Below, in pieces: positions 1 through 11,831 of a stretch of 64,000 nt of DNA. The DNA is from Pelobates cultripes. Its lineage: Eukaryota > Chordata > Amphibia > Anura > Pelobatidae. The notes below the pieces were generated by a model. That model was not told the origin of the DNA. It made no database searches and saw nothing but the letters and a program-made list of their open reading frames with translations. A program made the translations under genes and the position numbers. Positions within the stretch are counted from its first letter, which is position 1, and every line of letters begins with the position of its first letter. The DNA is taken from contig OW240921.1 in NCBI GenBank assembly GCA_933207985.1, positions 110,992,783 to 111,056,782 of the forward strand, in the 5' to 3' direction.

Positions 1-763
1 ATTCCTCTACAGGATTGCTTTATTAACTTACCTTAGTCATTGTTCTGGGGCATCCTCAATTGCTGCATGTATAGATTTTTAAACTTGCCCGTAAAACGAA
101 AATTTTGAAAATCTTAATTGACTGTTAATTGTAGGTTTTAGCATACTGTGAACTCTTTTCCTCCTTTTTAAATATGAATATATTTTTTTTTAATATAGTC
201 AGGCCTTCATGTTTCTGTGAAACATTGTTAATCTTAGAAACTCAAGCTAAAATCTTGGCACCCAGTCCTGGTCTTCCAATGCAACTGGAGCAATTTGATC
301 CCGAGCTCTTTCAGTTTTAGCATACCACAACAAATTCTTCTTACGTTTTAGATCCACTTACAAAGGTTAATAACATGCGCTGTAAATTGAGCACAATAAT
401 ACACTCCAGGAGTGCTGTAAGTGCAAGGAAATAAAACTATAATGCCACATTTATTAACACAATAAAAAAATGCTTACAGGATTAAAGGCGATAATACACT
501 TCTCACAAAATACACTGACAGAAGGCATGTGTTAGACCATTCCATGGTTCCTAAAATTTTGGGACAACAAATGGAGTGTCTGACCAGGATTGGTACCTTG
601 GATAATTTTGTCTCTTGTTGACATTATACCACTAAAATAGATGACTAACTTTGTAATGTTTCACCTTGTCAGAATACCAAAGTGAATAAATCGATGCAGT
701 CCTTTCTGAGTGAAACGCGTTAACCCCATTTGCTGAAGTGAGTCTTTCCCATATAACCTAAAG

Positions 764-898
764 CAGGGATCGGCGACCTTCGGCACTGCAGATGCTGTGG
801 ACTACATCTCCCATAATGCTCTTATTGTCATATTGTTTTCAGATCATCAGGTGTGATGTAGACCACGACGTCTGGAGTGCCGAAGGTTGCCTACCCTG
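764..898. mobile_element. hAT-like MITE, 135 bp
   Basis: The left end reads CAGGGATCGGCGACCTTCGG and the right end, read in reverse complement, CAGGGTAGGCAACCTTCGG. The terminal inverted repeats extend about 28 bp with few mismatches. Ends of the form CAGGG...GCAACCT are typical of non-autonomous hAT elements. I could not find a convincing 8-bp target duplication, so the insertion is old or the edges are slightly off. It lies only 7 bp from the foldback element that follows. Confidence 0.7.
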
Positions 899-905
899 GG
901 CAGGG

Positions 906-1393
906 AAAGATAATAAAACGGGGAGTGCTCAACACCACAAATAAAATGTAAACCCTAATATAAATACTTTTCTTCCTATTGGCTGGTTAAATACAACATA
1001 AATACGTCTCAAATCTGTATAAAAACATAAACAGGAGAACCTGCATAGTGAATTATTGTCACTCTATACAAACATAAATGGTGATGTATAGAACCACTCA
1101 CATTTACCAAAGCCTCATATCTCAGGCGCTGGCTTAATATCACAAACTACAAACAGTTAGTGAAACTACTACTATATGAGGCTCTGGTTAATGTGAGTAA
1201 TTCCATCACCATTTATGTTTTTATAGAGTGACAATAATTGCACTATGCGGGTTCTCCTGTTTATGTTTTTATACAGGTTCAAGACCTACCGTATTTATGT
1301 GGTATTTAAACCGCCAATATTGAGAGAAGTATTTATCTTCGGATTTATATTTTATTTGTGGTGTTGAGCAATTCCCGTTGTATTATTATCTTT
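906..1393. mobile_element. Foldback (long inverted repeat) element
   Basis: The whole 488 bp folds on itself. The left arm starts 'aaagataataaaacgggg' and the right arm ends with its imperfect complement. The arms, about 235 bp each, match at roughly 80-90 percent by eye and meet near 1145. Shared blocks include 'gctcaacaccacaaat', 'acataaacaggagaac' and 'agcctcatat'. There is no coding capacity. The superfamily is not certain. It shares its design (internal 'agcctc...gaggct' inverted block, 'actcacat' motif) with the element at 8687-9245. Confidence 0.7.
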
Positions 1394-2954
1394 GATGTTC
1401 TAAATTTACCAAATTGGGTGATCATTGGTATTAGGAATTGTTGCTGTGTTACAACCAGCGCCAGTTACACCTTATTGTTTTTATCCTATATTTTACCCTG
1501 AACTATGGGCTAGAAAACTTTGACCATCAAAACATTTTGAACAAATAATTGCGGAACTTTGTGAAAGCAGGGTTCTACACAAACTTAATAAACATAATAG
1601 GATATCTATCAAACCTTTGTGGTTTGCGAATATGTCCGAACGTATTCTATCATATGTCCTTAGTTTACTCTCACAATAGGCAGAAGTTGTTCTTTGTGCA
1701 AACATTTAATGATACAGTCTGAGCGACGGAAAGCGCAATTTTGTTGCTGTAATGAGTGTTCTTTAGTGTACCAGTTATATCAGACTTGTTATTATTGTTT
1801 TTTTTTCCTATAGTGAAAATTATGGGAACATTAAAGGGAAAGGGTGCAATGAATTCTTTATAGAGCAAAAATTATAAAAAAAAAATACTGCGTGGGAAAA
1901 CTACCTGAAAAGAATGTACAGATAATGTGCAAAACTCTGGAAGATTACTTGATTGCTATGGCATACTGTGCGGTACACAGTAATGTAAAAGAATTGGTAT
2001 TTCTCGTGAAATATAATGGGTATTTCTCATTAATGGCCTTAAAAGATGGAGCCCTTAAACTGACAAGAGTTATTTACTAAAGTGTGATTTATTGGGGATT
2101 TATAGTTAATTTAAGAGATTTACAAATTTTAGTTCTCATTATCAAAATTGGAGAAAACTCTTCAAGGGGGAATATGTTTTAAGTTTGGCTGTATTGCCCT
2201 GAAATCTAAAATTCATGTTCCGTTCACTTAGTAATGAACTATTGATACCTTGGTGAATCACCCTGTGTGGTTTGTTTATAAAGTAAAGAGGGATTTGTGG
2301 TTGGTTCTTCTTCAGAACTTGATTGACAGTAATAGAACCGAGGTGCTTCTCATTAATATGCTAGGTTTGGTGGAATCTTGATTTGAATGCTTATTTTCAA
2401 GACATTAGCTCGGTGACATATATGGATTACTAAAGATCTATAAACAAGCTATCCTTTTTATTGAACAGCACATTGACAAGTATACAGTAATGAATTTGAC
2501 ATTCAAACCATGAGATCTAGACTTCAAGGCTACTGATTTAACGCAGCCCTTCCATCTTCCTTCCAAAGGCATAGAATCAGGGAGAAATCGGAAAACTCTA
2601 AGAAATGTGAATATTTAACAGTTGGATTAATCTGTGAGAAAGACACATCATTTGTAATGAAATACTTTCTTTTTAATTTTTTAAATTGCCAAAGTGTAGT
2701 CGTTCAAGCTGTTGGCATAATAACATTCTTATCAACTTTGTTCCATGTTTACAAATGGACAATATTTTTAGTAATCATTATTTAAACTCCAAGTATTGTC
2801 TTGTGGATACCCTAAGGTACATTCTTTTCTGATCATTGTTAGCATTCTTACACCGTTCTTTTTCTATGCTACACGTGCTGGAATTTTCCTTACTACTTCC
2901 ACATTCAACGAATTCTAACAAGTTTTTGTTTTTGTTTTTTTGTTACACGTCACT

Positions 2955-3457
2955 AAATTCACCAGAACAACTACAGCTTATTGTAGTTGTTCTGGTGAGT
3001 ATAGTCAGTCCCTGCAGGCTTTTTGCAGTAAACACGGTCTTTTCAGAGAGACATTAAAGCCTAGGGACACCTCCACTTGCCACTTCTCAGATGGCTGCTA
3101 GGGGTACTTCCTGGGGCAGTGCTTCACAGTGTTACTGACATTGTGTCTCCACTCTCTTCATGGAGACTCTGAACTTTCCTCATAGAGATGTGAGGAGATG
3201 CTGATTGGTCAGCGTGGCGTTTGGCCCTGCACCTGCCCCACTTCCTTGATGATCTCAGCCAATCCAATGATTTCCTTGCAGTGCATGCAGTGATATCCTT
3301 GCAGTGCATAGAGAGCTGGAAATAAGGCAAGTACCCTTTCTACGGAGGCACGGGTGGGAGGAGGGAGGGGATTGGGGCAAGCCACCTACATGGTGGTTTT
3401 AACACTGTAGGGTCAGGAATACATGTTTGTGTTCCTGACCCTATAGTGTTTCTTTAA
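2955..3457. mobile_element. TTAA-flanked MITE (piggyBac-type), about 500 bp
   Basis: The right end is 'gtttctttaac' with TTAA at 3454-3457, just inside a terminal hairpin formed by 'gggtcaggaatacatg' and 'ttcctgaccctata' (3411-3447). The left part has a second hairpin, 'ccagaacaactacag' with 'tgtagttgttctgg' (2961-2996). The left boundary is not certain; another TTAA sits at 3054-3057. TTAA duplication is characteristic of piggyBac elements. Confidence 0.55.
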
Positions 3458-4636
3458 CATTTCTATCAGGAACATTCTAAGAATAATTTTACATTTCTTA
3501 TGCTGTGCTGCACGTTCAAAACATTCTTACACCTTTCACATTCTATACTACACATTCTAAGCATTTTTGCATTTTTTACGCTATATTTCACACCACCTGC
3601 ATTGTTCATACTAAACATTTTCTGTACTCTAAGGAGCACTGCATAGACATCTTCACCACAATTGCTTGTTTTCTTTTTCTACATTTTTTGAATGGAGTCT
3701 GAATATTCTTGTCAGCCTGTTATTGTGGCTTTGCCATTATACCTTGTGATTTCTGATCATTCAGTACTTCTCATTGCTATTTTATTTGTGAAAGCCAGTA
3801 CATAATAATGTAGAATTAGTTTGTAACACCTGCCAACGTGTCACATGGCTAAAGAGGGACACTTTAATTTTATGCGGGCAGAGCTATTTGGGACATTTTA
3901 GGCAACAATATGATTGTACTTGTAGCTATGAAAAGTAGCTTAGAAGAAAACTAAAGTATGTTATTTGTACAACGTGATTGCATAACACATTCTAGTTTGA
4001 TACATTACAGCGAGATGTAGGTTTTAAAATACACAAAAATATGGTGTTCACAGAAAATTAGGGGAATTTGAAATGAAAGGCAGAGGGATATTTGGATCCC
4101 GGATAGGAACTATCCTTTGTTAAAACTTGGGCAGGATGGTTTGTGCGATATCCAACTCTGAGCCAATGTCAGTATAAGGCGATGGAGTGTACTTTCTCAT
4201 TTCATTGGAAACGTAGGGCTGTTTTTAATGTCCATTATTTCCTTATATGTTCACATAATCTTTATGTGACCTTTATTAGAAAAAACATACAACAAATGAT
4301 TGATTTGATCACAAATGATTTGGCTAATGACATCCATTTATTATCCATGAATGTGGCCATGAGCGACAGACCGTACGAGCTTCACATTTTTTGGAGGAGA
4401 AACAAGAACGCAATGAAATTACTTACTATCATTATTAATATTTGTATTATTGCGTTATACCATTGGCAGCATTGGAATCTGCATTTAAAGAATTCACCTG
4501 CGCATTAGCTATCTTTGCGAATTTTGTTTTTGTATATTTATGGTTGTTGTTTTACCAGTCCTTTTTGGGGGGACAAAAAAGCCCACAAATGTATTAAATG
4601 CTTTTTGTGTCTTTTTTTTTTTTTTTTCTCTGGCAG

Positions 4637-4733
4637 ATAAACCAGTAGTGATGCTGACAGCAAAGAATGCACACAGTTTAACGAGAGAAGGGGAGTCGCT
4701 GGAGCTTAATTGCATAGCAGATGGTAAACCCAG
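4637..4733 (+). CDS. cadm1: cadm1 exon: first half of the third Ig domain
   Basis: This 97-nt exon follows a strong acceptor (pyrimidine run, 'ctggcag') and precedes donor GTAAAGT. It enters in phase 1: its first two bases complete a codon, most likely Tyr, begun upstream. It reads KPVVMLTAKNAHSLTREG, then ESLELNCIADGKP, and leaves two bases (AG) of an Arg codon. LTREG...LEL.C...GKP matches human CADM1 at the start of Ig domain 3 (YKPQVH...LTREGDALELTCEAIGKPQ). The Cys in LNC is the B-strand cysteine of the Ig disulphide. CADM1 is a homophilic and heterophilic adhesion protein of epithelia, synapses and mast cells; Ig3 is the membrane-proximal Ig domain and supports cis assembly. The fit with the next exon in phase and homology makes it secure. 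Confidence 0.93.
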
Positions 4734-5171
4734 GTAAAGTACCGAAGTTGTGCAAAGGTTGTTTCTGATTTGCAATCTGTCTCTCAGGTGTGACATGTAA
4801 TCGAGAAGTTAAACATAAAAGTGTGATATAAACTTTAATTCGTATTGACTTGGCGTGACTTTTAGCACATGGATCTTTAAGCACAGGATTTGCAGTTCTT
4901 TTAATACATCCTTATACCAAAACACACAGTGCACCAGAATAAATGCCATTATAAGGTCATTTTGTTCTGCGGATTTTGATGCTGTGTGTCGAGGCAAATC
5001 TTTAACAGGGCTCAATAAAACCTGTATCCAGTGTCTCTTGCAACACCGTGCCTAGCAGTGCCTCAATTTTATATATTTGCAGAAGATCCTTCCATGTGTC
5101 TCCTGGTATATAAGTCTGCTACTAAATTTGCACTGTATAGTATTGAGCTATTACATAGTGAAAATGGATTA

Positions 5172-5444
5172 TTAAAGGGACGCTGTCGTGTAAATAATGT
5201 TTTTAGAATAAAAACTGCAAATATAGTTTCTGGAATCAAAAGCAATTCCAAATGTGATGCGGACCACGGATTAAGGGGAATACTGTGTGTATTATTTATG
5301 GGTGGCTAGCTGGCCCCTATAGCTGCATATATCCTTTACTGGAAAGCCAACTTTAAAGATCCACATGCAATGTTTTGTTCTATATGTAGATTTTGTGTAC
5401 CTACCTGGAGCAGATGGTGTCATCAGAGTGATTTGTCCCTTTAA
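5172..5444. mobile_element. TTAA-flanked MITE, 273 bp
   Basis: The left end is 'TTAAAGGGACgctg' and the right end 'gtCCCTTTAA', so the ends are inverted repeats bounded by TTAA. That is the signature of a non-autonomous piggyBac-type element. There is no coding capacity. Internally it is unlike the 'gaccacttc' group in this window. Confidence 0.6.
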
Positions 5445-6498
5445 GACATTGCATTAATATGTAACATATTGAGCAGTAACACATATCTTGACGTCTGGCA
5501 GATGTGTAGGTGTAACTAACAGATGCAATACTTCAATCCGGCATCTGTTTGGAAATCGACATATGCCGCATGTGTGGACATACGATGTTTGAGATGTGCC
5601 ACTGATCTTGAAGGACATGCGATTGACTTGTAACTCTCCCTAGAATACTAACTTGGCTACATTAACCATTGCTAATGTGTTCCAACTTGAGGCTTTGGTC
5701 CCAGATTTGTTTGGGTTTTTGTTCTCAGAATATTAAAAATGTATATATAAGAAGGCAATTTTGCCACAAGTATTATTTTAAGCTGCTTTTGAGGGGACAG
5801 ATATATGTTCTTCTGAAATTGATGTTAAGGGCAGGTCGTGGTATGTAGATAATGACCTATTGTGTTTGACCTGCAGATGACTGACTGTGGCGGGTCTGTA
5901 CATCATATCTACCACTGAGATTTGTGGCATTGGCAGATGTTCTAGACATCGGCATATGATGGTCTGAAATTTTACGATGACAGTGATGTAGCTGTTGTAT
6001 TTATTTAAATACATTGGATGCCTTTATTGGCTACCTTGAAATGACGAGCAATTCTTTGAAGCTGCGTTAATAAAGATGTAATGGGAGAGAGATGCAGTCT
6101 CTTAAAATGATGGCATTCACAACGAGAGCTGCTGTGTTTGGACTTCAGGAATATCTAGTACAACTCTTGTCTAAGGCCTCAATTTAATAGGCTAATGATT
6201 CGATACTGTTAGAAAAGATTTCAAAATGATTTATCTGTAACTATTCTTTAGATTTTAACGGTGACTTCTGCAGATAACTCATTTGGGAAGTTTTTCTACG
6301 AGTATTGCATCATTTGGGAAGTTTGTTAAATCAAGGTTGGAAAATTAGAGGTCTTGTTTTACTGAATTAAGATGTGGCCATGTTTTGTAGATCATAGCTT
6401 GGTATTTGTCCAGTGCAAAGACTTAAAGTTCTGAGAAAATTCGATATCCGTTAGGGTTATTCCTTAAACCAGGAAGTATTGGGAATTGCATAATTGTA

Positions 6499-6501
<3 letters not shown>

Positions 6502-6550
<49 letters not shown>
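6502..6550. repeat. (TA)n microsatellite followed by a T run
   Basis: About 24 TA units are followed by 16 T (6551-6566). It produces a spurious Ile-Tyr reading frame on the minus strand. Confidence 0.97.
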
Positions 6551-6566
<16 letters not shown>

Positions 6567-8614
6567 CTAATTCTTTTGGATGTGCTTTTCCAATTATCAC
6601 AATATGTTTGAAAATCTTTTCAGCTGTTTTATCTACAAAATATCCCATAGACTTTTAATAGTGACTCCTGTAGATTAATAATTTGAAAAGGTTTTTGTAA
6701 CATATTGTGTTCATTTGAAAAAAATATCCAAAAGGAATTAAAATGAGGCCTATTTTGCAGCTATTTGTGACAATAAAGTCGGTTGGGGAAATCTCAAATG
6801 TGTTCTGTCACTTCTAAGTTTTTCCATAAAGATAGAGTTCTTGTGAAAAACTAATTTATGTCACTGAATTTGGCATTTTTGGGCAAAGGACAGAGTTCCA
6901 AGCAACTGTTGGCACAACTTCTTATTTCCCATCAGAAGTGGTGGGCACAGATGCACAGTAAATACCTATGTCATGTGATGAGTGTATGCAATCTTAATGG
7001 ATCGTCCAAAAATCCCTTGTGGTGTTCTCTCGCACATGCTTGAGAGTACAATAGTGATGCAGGAGCTAAAGATGAAACGTGGAGGCCCAAAGGATGGAGA
7101 GGTACGTATATTTACCTTCCTCCTTCTCCTCCCCAGTATACCACTCTAGAAGTAAACCTGTTACTTAGGGGGATCTTTGCAAAAATGACAAGTAAAGATT
7201 ACATATTGTAATGTATGCATTCGCTAGCATATGTCTTCTTAGGTAACAAGTCCACTGCGATTTTCTAGCCTGATAAACCTGCGCCAACTATTTAACTCCT
7301 GTTTCTTTGGTGGTTTATTTTATTTGTTTTTGATTTTGCACAATTTAGAAAAGCCTGAAAGAAATGTACAGGCACCTCTTAAAATCGCTAAATGCAGTAG
7401 TCGAAGAAATGTATCTGGTGTGATTTTTGCTTTGTTTTCTTAAATAATTGTGTTCTTTTTATTTTTTGTATTTTTATATTCATTGTTTAATGAGTGTTAA
7501 CAAAATACTGGGGAACAAAATGAACAGATGAGAATAAATATCTACTGCCACCGAAATAGGGTATATGTTCTCCAAATATGCTTGCTATAGCATATATATA
7601 TATAAAACCAAAAAGAAATGTCCTTTTATTTAAATTAAAACACACCACACATAGTGAATGTGTGTTTCACAATCATATACTTTATCTTTGTTGTATCTTC
7701 CATAAACCAATGATGGCAGCGTTCCCTGGAAATTCACAGTATTTTATGAATAATGTTGTTTAAATTGTATCAATAAATTTTCTAGAAATTAAAAACCTGA
7801 GTGTATAGATAAAATAGTTTGCCCTTTAAAGAGACACTGTGTGATTTTATTCACAGCCGGTGCACTTTAAGAAGTTTCTTTCCACCAGCAGGAGATGTTG
7901 GGTGATGTGAGGTGAACCCGTAATTTTTCACTTTTCAGTTTTAAACAAACTCACTCATGCGCGGACTATGCAAAGAGTTATGGCACAAACAATTATTCAT
8001 CTTGTGTATTGTGCAGGCAAATCTATTTGGTGTCTTTTGTGTTGTTTCATTATTTATAGTCAAGTTTTTTGTATTCATGTATAATTTAGAATTGTATGCT
8101 AAAAACCATTTAAGGAAAAGGGATCAAGTATTCTCATTATTAGTTTACGGAGGCTGTAACAGTGTATCCCGTGCATTGTACAATTTGTAATAAGCATAAT
8201 TCTATAGCTTGATACGGATACAGATTTGCTGTTGTTTAGCATTTTCCAAGCCTGATGCATAAGGAAATTAATGCTAATGTTAATGTGCGAGTAAAGAACA
8301 ATCAGGATCTGCTTGAATACCCAGGCTTTCTTCATTCCGTGGAACCGCTGCCAGAACACTTACTTTGCGGCCCTCTTTCTCATCTCTGGTTTAATGAATA
8401 ATAACTTCCAAGCCTTCCTAACTCACTTCTGAAACTGCTAATACTGTGGGGAAATGTGAACTAAACAAGCAAGATAGTCAATCTGTCCTGCTCGTCCCTT
8501 CTTGACTGAGATTGTTAAAAAATCTAATTGCAAGGCGAACAGGTTTTTGGTACTTTTTTCTAATCATATTGACATGTTAGAAGATCCTACTTTTTGGTTA
8601 GTGTAACAATAATC

Positions 8615-9599
8615 TTAAAGAACCACTATAGGCACCCAGACCACTTCAGCTCAATGAAGTGGTCTGGGTGCCAGGTCCCTCTAGTTATAAAGTACAAACC
8701 AAAACCACGATTTAACAAATCATGTCAGATAGTGAAGAGTGCGTAGCGCTAAATATATAGACACTTACCCCTAAGATTCTTAGGGAATGTATACAGTAAA
8801 ATAAATCCATAAAAAGGAACAGAAAATATATATATTGCAATTGGCTGGTGATGATGGTGGTATTATTGGAATCACTCACATGGTTAAGAGCCTCTTAAGG
8901 ACCGTCTCTGATCAGAGCCGGTCCTTAAGAGGCTCTTAACCATGTGTGTGATTCCAATAATACCACCATCATCACCAGCCAATCACAATATATTGCAATA
9001 TATATATTTTCTGTTCCTTTTTATGGATTTATTTTACTGTATACATTCCCTAAGAATCTTAGGGGTAAGTGTCTATTTATTTAGCGCTACGCACTCTTCA
9101 CTATCTGACATTGATTTGTTCAATAGTGGTTTGTTTGTACTCTATTATAGTAGGGTGGATACTTAAGTGTGGAAGCAGCTCTTTTACCTATATTATTTAC
9201 ACACTATTATATGCGCCTGAAAACACAGAACACCTATCTTCTTTTGTCCCTCTAGTTTTAACCCTGCAGCTGTAAATGTTTACACTGAGGGTTAATCCAG
9301 CCTCTAGTGGCTGTCTCACTGACTGAAAATCACAGTGAGAAGACACTGGAGGTCCATAGGAAAGCATTGAGTAATGCTTTCCTATGGGCTGTTTGAATGA
9401 GCCCGCGGCTCTTGTTGCGCATGCGCATTCGGCGCTGACGTCGGCAGGGGGCTGAGAGTTCCCCAGCACAGAGGGAGCCTGGCGCTGGAGAAAGGTAAGT
9501 GGATGAAGGGGTTTTAACCACTTCAGCCCAGTTGGAGGGGGGACCTAATGACACTATAGTGCCAGGAAACAAGTTTCCGGCACTATAGTGCTCCTTTAA
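8615..9599. mobile_element. TTAA-flanked MITE split by a later insertion
   Basis: TTAA lies at 8615-8618 and 9596-9599. The left part carries the family's terminal hairpin ('cacccagaccacttc' with 'gaagtggtctgggtg', 8634-8671). The right part carries 'cactatagtgccagg' and 'ccggcactatagtg'. Removing 8687-9257 (insert plus one target copy) restores a continuous element of about 414 bp. The right part is rich in CpG and 'gcgcatgcgc'-like motifs, as in other copies here. I infer piggyBac-type mobility from the TTAA. Confidence 0.75.
8687..9245. mobile_element. Foldback element nested in a TTAA MITE
   Basis: This 559-bp insert is flanked by a perfect 12-bp repeat, GTCCCTCTAGTT (8675-8686 and 9246-9257), taken as the target duplication. 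Its core (8714-9120) is a near-perfect palindrome of about 200-bp arms centred at 8911/8912 ('tctgatcaga'). About 125 bp of non-palindromic sequence follows on the right only, ending 'cttctttt'. There is no coding frame. The asymmetric tail and 12-bp duplication argue against an ordinary hAT (8 bp) or piggyBac (TTAA) element. Confidence 0.7.
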
Positions 9600-9821
9600 A
9601 CATACAGTGGGTGTTTAGTTCAGACAAGTATATTAAGTAGGTAGGTAACAGGAGACATGGGTGGATAGATCTATCAAAGGAAACCTGGGTCTTTGTATGG
9701 TGTGTAGATATACCAGATTGGTAAAATATCTGGAGTAAATAAACCTGAAACTTACAGGGACTATCATCACCAAAACAACTGTATGTCAATGATGCAGTTC
9801 AATAGTCTGCCCTTTAGTAGT

Positions 9822-10305
9822 TTAATCACTTTTGTGTCTGTTTATGTAGCCCTGGCCACACCTTCCCTGGCTTTGACTGACACAGCCTGTATGAAAACAA
9901 AATGTCTGCCGGTGGGCGAGACCTAATGCGCATGCCCGGCAATTAGGATCTCTCGGAATCCAGAGATTAAGATCTCTGGAATTGAAACAGACTTTTTTGG
10001 TCAGTTATCGAACGCTGGACGTCCTCATGCTCTGCAGTGCGTGAGGACGTCCAGCGTTAGATAACTGACCAAAAGTCTGTTTCAATTCCATAAGTCCCCT
10101 CTAGTGGCTGTCTAGTCCCTCTGTCCAGAAGTCCCTCTAGTGGCTGTATAGTCCCTCTAGTAGACAGCCACTAGAAGAGGAGTTAACCCTTAGAGGTAAT
10201 TATTGCAGTTTATTAAAACTGCAATAATTATCACTGCAGGGTTAAGGGTGATGGGAGTTTGCACCCAGAGCTGAAGTGGTCTGGGTGCCTACAGTGTCCT
10301 TTTAA
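9822..10305. mobile_element. TTAA-flanked MITE with a long hairpin
   Basis: The right end is 'ctgaagtggtctgggtgcc...gtgtccttTTAA' (TTAA 10302-10305), the family terminus in reverse. The left edge at TTAA 9822-9825 is a guess. Inside is a long hairpin, 9979-10089, with arms of about 48 bp and a loop of about 14 bases, plus a second hairpin 'ggtaattattgcagttt' with 'aaactgcaataatta' (10195-10233). Three 'cctctagtggctgt' blocks also lie inside (10092-10170). Confidence 0.6.
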
Positions 10306-10639
10306 GATGTTTTTATCTTCTGCTCTGTAGATGAAACTTTAATCACACACTTGAGGCTCCTATAGGGTCTAGCAAGCTATTAACAGAGCAGGGGGATAAT
10401 ACATTCTAAATTAAATTGAATTTGCAATAAAGGAAGTGTAAACATTAGATGACAATTTATAGGTAGTATTTAGGAAGATTGTGTAAATCACATGCAGGGA
10501 GCTGTGACAAGGGATAAACATAGTGATTTAACTCCTAAATGGCAGCGAATTGAACAGTGATACTGCATGGGCATGGTCTATACACCAAGACTGCTTTATG
10601 AAGCTAAAGTTGTTTTGGGTGACTACAGTGTCCCTTTAA
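10305..10639. mobile_element. TTAA-type MITE fragment
   Basis: The right end reads 'aaagttgttttgggtgac' then 'tacagtgtccctttaa', with TTAA at 10636-10639. This is the terminus of a repeat family that I recall as common in frog genomes ('gggacac...tcaccaaaacaacttt' in reverse). The left end abuts the preceding MITE and is uncertain. Confidence 0.45.
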
Positions 10640-11177
10640 ATTGTCCTGATCCATGGTACAGAAACAAAGAATGGCTAACCTATCCGTGGGCTCTGTAGGA
10701 CTAAAAAATTGTTTGTCTACAGTAGTAAATACAAGCCCAATTTGTTCAACTATACAGAGTGATGAAACATTTCATTATGATGAAGTTTATAGTGCAGAAT
10801 ACTAAATTCAAGGTTTCCATTTAAATTGCTGTCAGATCTATGGGAACTATTATTGTTGTAGAAGTTGTGTGTTTTTATAGGGTCTTGTATCAGATAAAGC
10901 CATTGTTTAGTCATGGGATCTAATCCTCCCTGCAGCCTTAGTCTAGACCAGTGATGGCGAACCTAGGGCACGCGTGCCACAGGTGGCACGCCGCGCCCCC
11001 TCTGTGGGCACGCGGCCATAGGTCGCCGGAGGGAGGGAGGGTGCACTCCGCCGGCGCATCCATAAGGCGGCACAAGTGGCCGCCTTAGGGCGCACCGGCC
11101 CTGCGGTCGCAAAGCCGGAGTGACCGTCAGGAGGTGAGCGCATAGTGCACAGCGCTCCCTCCTGCCAGGCACTCTGT

Positions 11178-11319
11178 GTAGCGTGGCCGAGCGCACCGCG
11201 GTACAGGAACTTATGTTTCCTGTACCCGGGTGGACGGAAATTAAGTGCTCACAGAGAGAACACTTCCTGTCCGTCCGGGTACAGTAAACTGAGCTCCGCA
11301 GTGCGCTCGGCCACGCTAC
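11178..11319. repeat. GC-rich inverted repeat inside the hAT element
   Basis: 'gtagcgtggccgagcgcac' (11178-11196) is exactly complementary to 'gtgcgctcggccacgctac' (11301-11319). Inner blocks also pair ('gtacaggaa' with 'ttcctgtac', 'cgggtggacggaa' with 'ttcctgtccgtccggg'). This 142-bp foldback is CpG-rich, unlike the AT-rich intron around it. Confidence 0.9.
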
Positions 11320-11320
11320 A

Positions 11321-11660
11321 AGGAAGAAGGAGACTGAGGGAGAAGGAGACTGAGGGAGAGATGGGGGGGAGGGAGAGATGGGGGGGAGAAGGAGACTGAG
11401 GGAGAGATGGGGGAGGGAGAAGGAGACTGAGGGAGAGATGGGGGAGGGAGAAGGAGACTGAGGGAGAGATGGGGGGAGGGAGAGGAGGGAGGGAGAGATG
11501 GGGGGAGGGAGAGGGGAGGGAGAGAGAGGGAGAAGGAGACTGAGGGAGAGATGGGAGGGAGAAGGAGACTGAGGGAGAGATGGGGGGAGGAGACTGAGGG
11601 AGAGGGGGGGGAGGAGACTGAGGGAGAGATGGGGGGAAAGAAAACAGGGGGGGAGAGGGG
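11321..11660. repeat. GA-rich minisatellite
   Basis: Degenerate tandem units are built from 'ggagactgagggagagatgg' with variable G runs and strand-asymmetric purines. Read on the minus strand it gives Ser/Pro/Leu-rich artefact frames. Confidence 0.93.
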
Positions 11661-11831
11661 GGATGACATACACACAGCACCCCTGCCCTACACACAGCAC
11701 CCCTGCCCTACACACATCACCCCACAAAAAGACACACACACACACACACCACCCCACACACACATCACTCCACCCCACACACACACACATCACTCCACAC
11801 ACAAACACATACACTGTACCCCTCAATGCAC

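Larger units (their letters stand above)
1..4636 (+). other. cadm1: cadm1 intron (3' part) before the first Ig3 exon
   Basis: This is intronic sequence; its 5' end lies before the window. It ends in a long pyrimidine tract and 'ctggcag' at 4631-4636, an excellent acceptor. Inside are a small hAT MITE (764-898), a foldback element (906-1393) and a TTAA-type MITE (about 2955-3457). The rest (1-763, 1394-2954 and 3458-4636) is AT-rich single-copy-looking DNA in which I see no gene. The longest open frame here (4143-4508, 121 codons) has no recognisable domain and runs up to just before the exon, so I treat it as chance. Confidence 0.8.

Noticed and set aside
4143..4508. 121-codon frame shortly before an Ig3 exon
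   Set aside because: No similarity to Ig or any domain that I know; the CADM1 Ig2 exons do not look like this, and the true exon follows with its own acceptor.
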